Below, piece after piece: positions 58,201-64,000 of a stretch of DNA of 64,000 nucleotides (its first letter is position 1; each line of letters starts with the position of its first letter). Source of the DNA: Azorinus chamasolen (lineage: Eukaryota > Mollusca > Bivalvia > Cardiida > Solecurtidae); the NCBI GenBank assembly GCA_963576725.1, contig OY755243.1, positions 74,670,106 to 74,734,105 on the forward strand, read 5' to 3'. Both the position numbers and the translations under genes were made by a program. The notes beneath the pieces were generated by a model. That model had not been told where the DNA came from, searched no databases, and saw only the letters and a list, made by a program, of their open reading frames with translations.

Positions 58201-61200
58201 AACTATTGCTCACAACATAGGGTTTCGTAGAGAAATAAAGAAGTTGTTGTTGAAAATGTTTCAATTTACGCATCTCATATGGACCTCTGATATTAAGCAT
58301 TCTTATATAACGAATGACCAGAAGGCGATGGGAAAAGATGCAATGTTTTATACTATACACATGTGTATTTGATCTAAGTGAAACCTTCAATTAAGTTTGA
58401 TTGAAGTGTTCGCAGTATATGGATTGACGAACGGAGTATCAGAGATACATATTATATGATTATCTTGCATTTCAGTGGCACACTTAAACAATTGTCGGGC
58501 ACAGTTATGAACACCTTTGAAGTAATGACACACCAGGCGCGGATTTAGAGGGGGGGGGGGCGGAGCCGTCGTACGTCCCCCCTAAAATTGCCAAAACATT
58601 TTTTAGTAATATTTTAGATCTATATACAGTAAAACCTCCCTATAACGACCACTAAACTGTGTTATTTAGTTGGTATTTAGAGTAGGTGGCTGTTTAAAGC
58701 AGGGTGAAAGAACTTTTTACTTTCACCTTGCTTTAAGCAGCCACCTGCCTTTAACACAGCTCTTTTTCAAGATGTATTACAAACACACTATTTATTTATG
58801 TCATCAAACATAAATATCTACGCCCCCCCCCCCCTCCAAAAGAAATTCTACCCCCCCCCCCCCCAATCTGAAATCCTGGATCCGCACCTGCACACTTTTA
58901 ACACATGTGTCTGTCAAAAAGATAAAGCCTCAGTAAAACTACACTTTATTTCTCGTATAAAATCAGTTTTACCAACAAAACCAAACACTTAAACCAGAAA
59001 ACCAAGGAAAATAAAAATGAATAAATGTATAAAAACCGCAATGAGGTGTGAATTTATATGAAGACAGTGAAGACAAGTAATTATCTGAAATAATTGTTAA
59101 TTAAATACTTTGATATGTGAACTTCAAGTCTCATTTTGTTTATTCTCCTCATTGCCGTGCTTGTTGATTAGTATCGCTCATTCATTCAGATCTTGCACAG
59201 ACATGCGCAATGGTGAAGAACATGTCGCCTGAATATGGTGATGGTGAATATTGGCTGTATTCTGCATTGTTGAAAACCAATATCAAAGTATACTGTCACA
59301 ATATGGCAGCATCTGATCCAAAGGAGTACATAACATGTAAGTAGACTAGTATGTGTGTCGTTTAACATCATTGTACTGGTGTCCTTCTCTATATCATTTT
59401 GAAACACGGTATACATACGTTACGTAACTTAACCATTACCCTTCTGTAATATATACAAAATATAATTAACCCTTACTACGCTGACTTTTCAAATGGACTA
59501 TTCCAAAATTCAAACAGGTCAAACTTATGGTGAATGTTTAAGGATTTTTTAAAGAAACGTGTAGCATGACAAACAGTGAAGACCCTGATGATAGGGTCCC
59601 TCAAGGAGCCCTCTCATCTAGGTCTACACTATTTGCAAAAGACATTAGTACCCGCACAATAAGGTTTGACTACCTTCTATTCGATCAGGCCTTTGGAGAA
59701 TTTATTGGCCGGTGTCTATGGTAAAACTTGTCCTGAGCGGCGATTTTATTAATTGAACATGTGGGTCTTAAAAGCTGGTAGTGGCTTAATGCAAGGCAAA
59801 CATAATACAGGCATCTCTTATAGGCCCTCTTTTGATGGCCGCTTAAGACAGGTTCTACTGTAATGCCATCTGGGTCCATGCTTATAAAGCATTTTAGTTG
59901 AGTTTGAGTTCGTTCTCAAGCTGTTGATTGGTCAGATTTGAGCCAAAGGTAATAGCTTGTTTTAGTTCACCATATACGGTGATCATTCTTTGGAATTGTC
60001 TATTCAAAACGATTCTAAACAGTGGTCACTATTTAAGTATTCGAATACACACCTTCATATATGGCTTTGTTGGCAGAAACCAGTTGTGAGACCGGCACAC
60101 GCCGAGTAACTCGGCATCTCATCAGGATCCAAACTGTTTGTTACTGATACTATGTTTTGAAACAAAAATGAAGAAAATCAAAAGAATGAAAATTTGTAGC
60201 AGACGACAAAGTTAGCAAACGACAGAGTTTGGCAGCGAAAGGGTTAATGCGAACTGCGATTAACATTAGTTCTAAATCCATAAAATATCAAAGTATACGG
60301 ACATCGTAATTTCTATCGCATCGGTATGAAGGTGTACGGGTGAAAACGAATTACGTATTGATACCATATGCTTAGTATCATGTATCATTATGAAATAAGA
60401 GTTTTAATCAAGAGTTTATTTTGTGTTTATTCAATAGTACCATCAGGTAACAACCATGCCTATTGTGGGGGATCACATGACGGTGACAATTCACTGAGGT
60501 GGGGGCCAGCATACATCAGTTTCACCAAGGCTGGCTTAAATATACTGGTACGTTTGTTTATATTAACCTTAACCCTTTCACCGCCGCAGTCGCATAGATG
60601 CACCACGACAAATAGTGCAGTCCCAGATCAGACGATGCCTTTTCAAGGCGGCGTATGATCAGGGACTTCACTATTCGTCTCAATCTCTATTTCTATATAT
60701 GTGCTTTATTCCTTTGAAATTTGCATTTATTTATCTCATTTTCTTATTTTACTGAATTATTTAACAATGGATTGCAGACGACAATTAGAAATTGGCGCCG
60801 AAAGGGTTAAACAGTCTACGGACTCCTTTGTGAATACCTGTCCACAGTATGGGCCTAGATGAGAGACCGTATAAGTCGGTGTCTTATCACGACCTAAACT
60901 GAATTAAACTCATGATATTGAAAATAACATGGTAATAAATCGTCTTGGACGATTACAATTTGCATGCTAATTGTTTAGTAAAATGTCTCGACATGTACAG
61001 AAAATGATACACAACAATAACAATTAGCAAGATGTTCAAAACTCGAAACAAATGCTAATCAAAATGGCACTTATTTCTATATATATTCCAAGTTTGAACG
61101 TTTCGCTACAAAATACTTGGATTTGAGAGGATGAACTATGACTGAAATATTTACATTGCGTAGAAACAGAAGGATCGAAATGAGGATTTAATATGACACT

Positions 61201-62327
61201 GGAGACTGTTTTGTCACATACGGCAATGAAGATTTGTTTAATACATTCCCTCCTAGGCTAATTTAGACGCATCCTCTTTTGAACAAATCATCCTAAAAGG
61301 AGCATTTACTAGCAAAACGAAACATTTTAGAATTGTGTAGTATTGAAACCATTGTGATAAATAGAGCATTTGCTCCATAGGAGCGATTGTTCTTTTTATC
61401 ACAATGGTTTCAAAACGTGGCTTTTACGGGGGCGTCAAAATACGTCATTATGAGGGAAAAGGTTAACTACCTTGCTTCGTTTTACAGGGGCGTCAAAAGG
61501 CGTTAACTCTTTCGCTGCCAAACTCTGTCGTCTGCTAACTTTGTCGTCTGCTACAAATTTTTATTCTTTTGATTTTCTTCATTTTTGTTTCAAAAACATA
61601 GTAACAGTAACAAACAGTTTGGATCCTGATGAGACGCCGAGTTACCCGGCATCTTATCTGAATCCAAACTGTTTGCATAGGTAATCACAGATCCGGCATT
61701 GACAGCGAAAGGGTTAATATGAGGGAATGGGTTAACTATCTTGTTTCGTAATCTCGTATCCATTCAAGACTAATTTAATGATCATTACCAACATAATCGT
61801 AGGCAAGTTGCTAGGCCGGACATATTAGAATATCGTTCATGTAATTCAGGCAGGAGATGACATCAACAAATCACACAGAACACATCCTAATTAGCTCATT
61901 AATGAAATTTATTTCGGCCTACCCAATATGACGCCATCATTTACACGAATGGCATCATTAAACAAAGTTTTGCTTTAATGACGGAGTGGGTTTAAGGGCG
62001 CTGGGGCAAAACGAAACTTAGTATTGTATTTACATAATTATCAGGTAACTACTGTGTCAAAACGCACTCTGGCTTTCTTACTAAGTATACAAGTTCTAAA
62101 GATTGTGAAATATGGACGACGACAAAATATGTTTTAAACTACACTTCTTTTCACGTATTTAGGAAATGACACTTGCACGGGAAGACTATACATTTTCCGA
62201 CCATGATGTTGAAAATAGCCCTCTCGTCGCAGTCGGGTTCGGCTTATGTAGTGCATGTGATGGACCGTTCAAAACCGGATCCTTCAGTATAGATACGACT
62301 GGGACAGGCCTCATCATTGATCAATCG
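51928..62327 (+). CDS. Gene C: PAN/Apple - half-EGF - GON paralogue, partial (last exon beyond window)
   Basis: Exons 51928-52245, 56196-56289, 59190-59336, 60438-60547 and 62163-62327 sum to 834 nt (278 codons) with the same phases as genes A and B. Exon 4 is 6 nt longer and exon 5 is 3 nt longer, both keeping frame. The homologue of exon 6 (cysteine cluster and stop) is not found in the 1.6 kb that remain, so the 3' end should lie beyond 64000. By eye the protein is about 64% identical to A over exon 1, about 58% over exon 2, 90% over exon 3, about 70% over exon 4 and about 75% over exon 5. Signal peptide (TLA before the first cysteine) and all PAN cysteines are kept, so it looks functional. 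Intron 1 has grown to 3950 nt by a LINE nested in another repeat. Confidence 0.8.
52332..55500 (+). repeat. CCTTCGGGATC-family repeat split by a LINE (gene C intron 1)
   Basis: Left part 52332-52405 ends CCTTCGGGAT; right part 55321-55500 resumes TAGTTTTGATGTTATTAG and runs to TTTTCAGAATAT. Intact copies read CCTTCGGGATCATTAGTT, so about three bases were lost or replaced at the insertion. Confidence 0.8.
52406..55320 (+). pseudogene. 5'-truncated, frameshifted LINE (L2/CR1-like) with reverse transcriptase remnants
   Basis: Three overlapping frames (to 52853; 52930-53817; 53771-54247) carry ORF2 pieces in order: DFSDFFVEKVDKIR, SCELDPIPTWLLK, KNYRPVSNLPFVSKVLEK (frameshift before it), YRKHHSTETALL, LDLSAGFDTIDH (RT motif A, about 53092), YSVPQGSVLGP (53263), YADD (53365), NTAARIITRTSRYNHITP, LRWLPVQHRI, GDRSFMHAVPKLWNALP. 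The endonuclease is missing. About 75 nt usually present between the NSSLE and KNYRPV blocks appear deleted. The 3' end has AAGAGCGCTATATAAATG then (ATA)n, typical of this LINE group. Sequence 54250-55200 has no coding signal and is probably 3' UTR. Not mobile. Confidence 0.8.
55678..55920. mobile_element. TTAA hairpin MITE (gene C intron 1)
   Basis: TTAACCCTTTCCTTCATG to AGTGAAAGGTTTAA; decayed apex GACCATATAGGAGCC; right part AATTTGATAGATCTG shared with 44126-44325. Confidence 0.75.
56196..56289 (+). CDS. Gene C exon 2: half EGF-like module
   Basis: 94 nt, acceptor TTTTAAAAG, donor GTATGT, phase 0-1. Encodes CAEKPCKLGQRC then YVCKSTPA; the four-cysteine spacing matches genes A and B exactly. 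Confidence 0.78.
56319..56546. mobile_element. TTAA hairpin MITE, CCCATTTGTGCCC type (gene C intron 2)
   Basis: TTAACCCATTTGTGCCCG to CATATGGGTTAA; apex GACGCCGCATTATGCGACGTC. It starts 30 nt after the exon 2 donor. Confidence 0.8.
56547..57603. other. Gene C intron 2: decayed repeats, no gene
   Basis: Half copy of the CTGGGTCCATGC foldback (56665-56735), a hairpin with apex GCTCCTATAGGAGTTGC at 57177-57194, and a diverged MITE at about 57300-57510 ending GTAAAGGGTTA. Confidence 0.5.
57604..57852. mobile_element. TTAA hairpin MITE (gene C intron 2)
   Basis: TTAACCCTTCTCTTGCTG to GCAAGCGAGGGGTTA; apex GACAGCTCCTGCAGGAACTG. Same family and orientation as 39187-39436. Confidence 0.78.
58546..58868. 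repeat. Poly-G and poly-C tracts flanking the truncated MITE
   Basis: G run at about 58549-58560 with GCGGAGCCGTCG, and C runs at about 58822-58834 and 58850-58864 with CTCC. GGATTTAGAGG before the first and TCCTGGATCCGCACC after the last are complementary, so an older element may enclose the MITE. Confidence 0.55.
58624..58760. mobile_element. TA-flanked pogo-like MITE, right end truncated (gene C intron 2)
   Basis: TACAGTAAAACCTCCC start, shortened hairpin AGGGTGAAAG/CTTTCACC without the usual apex, ends after GCCACCTGCC. Confidence 0.65.
59190..59336 (+). CDS. Gene C exon 3: start of the GON domain, unusually conserved
   Basis: 147 nt, acceptor TCATTCAG, donor GTAAGT, phase 1-1. Only six nucleotide differences from gene A by eye, and the first nucleotides of the next intron also match. 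The longest open frame here is antisense (59186-59416). Confidence 0.82.
59463..59671. mobile_element. Decayed TTAA hairpin MITE (gene C intron 3)
   Basis: ATTAACCCTTACTACGCTG start, apex GGGTCCCTCAAGGAGCCC, AATAAGGTTTGA end. Confidence 0.6.
60083..60246. mobile_element. Partial TTAA hairpin MITE, GCCGAGTAACTCGGC apex (gene C intron 3)
   Basis: CACACGCCGAGTAACTCGGC, then GGATCCAAACTGTTTG and GGCAGCGAAAGGGTTAA. Left half missing. The complete relative is 61503-61717. Confidence 0.7.
60438..60547 (+). CDS. Gene C exon 4: GON domain
   Basis: 110 nt, acceptor TCAATAG, donor GTACGT, phase 1-0. Encodes PSGNNHAYCGGSHDGDNS and YISFTKAGLNIL. Two residues longer than in A and B, with an extra cysteine. 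Confidence 0.82.
60569..60810. mobile_element. TTAA hairpin MITE (gene C intron 4)
   Basis: TTAACCCTTTCACCGCCG to GGCGCCGAAAGGGTTAA; apex CCTTTTCAAGGCGGCG. It starts 21 nt after the exon 4 donor. Confidence 0.82.
61239..61466. mobile_element. TTAA hairpin MITE, GAAACCATTGTGATAAATAG stem family (gene C intron 4)
   Basis: TTAATACATTCCCTCCTAGG to GAGGGAAAAGGTTAA; apex ATTTGCTCCATAGGAGC. Confidence 0.75.
61503..61717. mobile_element. TTAA hairpin MITE, GCCGAGTTAC apex family, complete (gene C intron 4)
   Basis: TTAACTCTTTCGCTGCC to GACAGCGAAAGGGTTAA, palindrome CAAACAGTTTGGATCCTGAT around GACGCCGAGTTACCCGGC. Confidence 0.82.
62163..62327 (+). CDS. Gene C exon 5: GON domain core
   Basis: 165 nt, acceptor GTATTTAG, donor GTAAGA, phase 0-0. 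Encodes EMTLAREDYTFSDHD and GSFSIDTTGTGLIIDQS; one residue longer than in A and B. A second GTAAGA stands 27 nt after the donor in a short direct repeat. Confidence 0.83.
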
Positions 62328-63062
62328 GTAAGAAAACTATCAAAGGTTAAATTCCATGTAAGAAAACTATCAAAGGTTTAATTTCATGTTACATTTATTT
62401 ACCATAAACATTTGTTCATAGGACACGGGTGCATCGGCTTACGTATGACTGACTTATAGTTATTTCTGATACATTGTTACATATATGTACTTTAACACTA
62501 CATTTGTTCATAGGTCACATATGTCTCCCTTTAAGTATGCCTGTCACCAGCTTGTGTATATTACATTTTGTGTTACATGTTGTTACATATTTTTACTCTA
62601 AATATTTTCTCAAAGGACACGTGTGCATCCATCACGTGTGCATCCACCTGTTACGTTTGATATGTGTTCATATGACACGGATGCATCTATTTATGCATTA
62701 ATTATAGCTTTTGATGTAACATGTTGTTACGTACTTTTACACTAAATATTTGTTCATAGGACACGGATGTGCGTCCACTTACGTATGGCATATTGCAACT
62801 GCGGTCACATGTTTTCAAAATATATTTTACGCGTACCTGGTAAATATTCATGTCATAAAATAATTTATCACATAATCTGTCGTGTGGTAGTGCCGAAACA
62901 GAGTGCCGTAAGTCGCGGAAATGCGCTGGTGCATTTTTTATTCTAATGAGCAGCTGGAATCCGGCTGTACTACGCTGTAAACAATGGCCGAAACAGCCGT
63001 CAGATACATGTATAGTCGTTTCACTTTCTATTGCTCTTTTAAGGGTTATGTGATAAACAGAA
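62328..63062. other. Gene C intron 5 (open to the right), gene-free
   Basis: Contains loosely repeated blocks (ATTTGTTCATAGGACACG, TTACATGTTGTTAC) at about 62400-62770, a degenerate tandem repeat with a period near 100-150 bp. No homologue of exon 6 was found. Confidence 0.5.
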
Positions 63063-63200
63063 CCTTACATTCGTGTTCATTAAAAATTGGTTTTATGAAA
63101 CTCATTTACTATAATGAATACTACACTCGCTAAAGCTTGTGTCATATTATTATAGTAAACTCGTTTCATAAAAACAATTTGTAACGAACACTCATGTAAG
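63063..63200. mobile_element. Hairpin MITE, relative of 27402-27546
   Basis: CTTACATTCGTGTTCATTA arm and GAACACTCATGTAAG arm; stem GAAACTCATTTACTATAATG; opposite orientation to the unit-B copy. Confidence 0.7.
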
Positions 63201-63485
63201 ATCCTCTATGAATGTATGATATAATTTTATTGCTTTTTGAACTCTTTTTTGTATAGTGGAATCATGAAAGAAAAACAAAGTTTATCCATGGCAGAATAGG
63301 TACAATCCTATATTTTGGTTCATGGCAAACATATCAGATCCTGATCAGACAGCTCATACAGAAACGAAACCATTATCTGAGTCTACCCTGTTTGCAATAA
63401 CGTCCAAACTCGAATCTGTCAGGCAGAAGGCCGACACCTATACAGTCAAACCTCTCTAAAACACGAATTCTAGTTGAGAAGAGAT

Positions 63486-63852
63486 ACAGTGCTCCCTCCT
63501 TATACAACGGCCCTCTCAATAACGATTCCCTCCTTACAACAACGCATGTCACTGTTTCCGAAACAACAAGGCACCAGAAACAACTTTTTTCTATCGTATT
63601 TTCTTTATGCTTCCATCAAACCCTATGGTGTGACCACTCTTTAGAATCGTCACTTTGTGACGATTCTAAAGAACGGTCACAACATAGGGTTTAATTGAGG
63701 CATAACAGTTTTAATTCTAGACATACCCCTTATCTGGGGATCTGCAAACAAGCTAATTATGTTTGATTTTCCCTCCCTATAACAACTCCCTCTGAACAAC
63801 ACATGCAATCTTCATATCCCAAAGGGTATGGTTGAAGAGAGGGAGCACTGTA
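63486..63852. mobile_element. TIR element with TACAGTGCTCCCTC ends
   Basis: TACAGTGCTCCCTCC at left and GAGGGAGCACTGTA at right. The interior has a 75-bp palindrome (about 63619-63693): AAACCCTATGGTGTGACC and its complement meeting at TCACTTTGTGA. CAG...CTG with TA fits a pogo-like end. Confidence 0.72.
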
Positions 63853-63857
63853 CTTTT

Positions 63858-64000
63858 AGGCAGGTTGTTCCTTTATGCAGGGCGAAAGTCGTGCAGAAAA
63901 GACATAGAGGAGATTTATGCATGTCTTTAACCCTGCATTAGGCTGCAATCTGTCTCCAAAACCGATATTTATACTAAATTGAACGTCCTTTTAAGAGAGG
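63858..64000. mobile_element. Hairpin MITE cut by the window edge
   Basis: GGCAGGTTGTTCCTTTATGCA arm with GACATAGAGGAGA apex; GAACGTCCTTTTAAGAGAGG at the end looks like the inner part of a TA-flanked right terminus. Confidence 0.55.

Noticed and set aside
63486..64000. Possible exon 6 of gene C near the right edge
   Set aside because: No CGGSCGSC-like cluster or NSGW motif in any + frame; the sequence is a TIR element and a hairpin MITE.

Overview
The window is AT-rich eukaryotic DNA, most likely from a bivalve mollusc. The evidence is indirect: spliced genes with GT/AG introns, two pearl-type elements (a repeat class described from bivalves, with tandem cores of about 160 bp followed by ACGG-rich microsatellite), a tRNA-headed SINE, broken non-LTR retrotransposons, and a dense carpet of hairpin MITEs. 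A heterodont clam or mussel is my guess; the species is not determined.

The only convincing host genes are three paralogues on the + strand, rebuilt here from conserved splice sites and reading phase. Each encodes a secreted protein: signal peptide and PAN/Apple domain (exon 1), a four-cysteine half EGF-like module (exon 2), and a GON-like domain of about 200 residues (exons 3-6). Gene A (14218-22084) and gene B (28427-36421) are complete at 343 aa. Gene C (51928-62327) is older and runs off the right edge before its last exon. Exon 3 (147 nt, phase 1-1) is easy to miss because the longest open frame over it lies on the opposite strand.

Layout. 1-3243: no gene, an old MITE and a 14-copy 35-bp minisatellite. 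3244-23022: duplication unit A with gene A. 23023-23033: short filler. 23034-37369: duplication unit B with gene B, lacking about 5.2 kb that unit A keeps. 37370-51927: repeats only (many TTAA-flanked MITEs, a pearl element, two dead LINEs, a 4 x 237 bp tandem array). 51928-62327: gene C, with a 5'-truncated LINE nested in intron 1. 62328-64000: repeats and the window edge.

Most intergenic and intronic DNA is non-autonomous hairpin elements of two main kinds: TTAA-flanked elements beginning CCC and ending GGG (piggyBac-like), and TA-flanked elements beginning CAGTA and ending TACTG (pogo/Tc1-mariner-like). Two insertions can be compared with empty sites inside this window and support TTAA as the target. 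Families with otherwise unrelated stems share one apex palindrome, GCTCCTATAGGAGC or a close variant, which I consider the most unusual pattern here. Gene functions are inferred from domain resemblance; nothing has been searched against a database.
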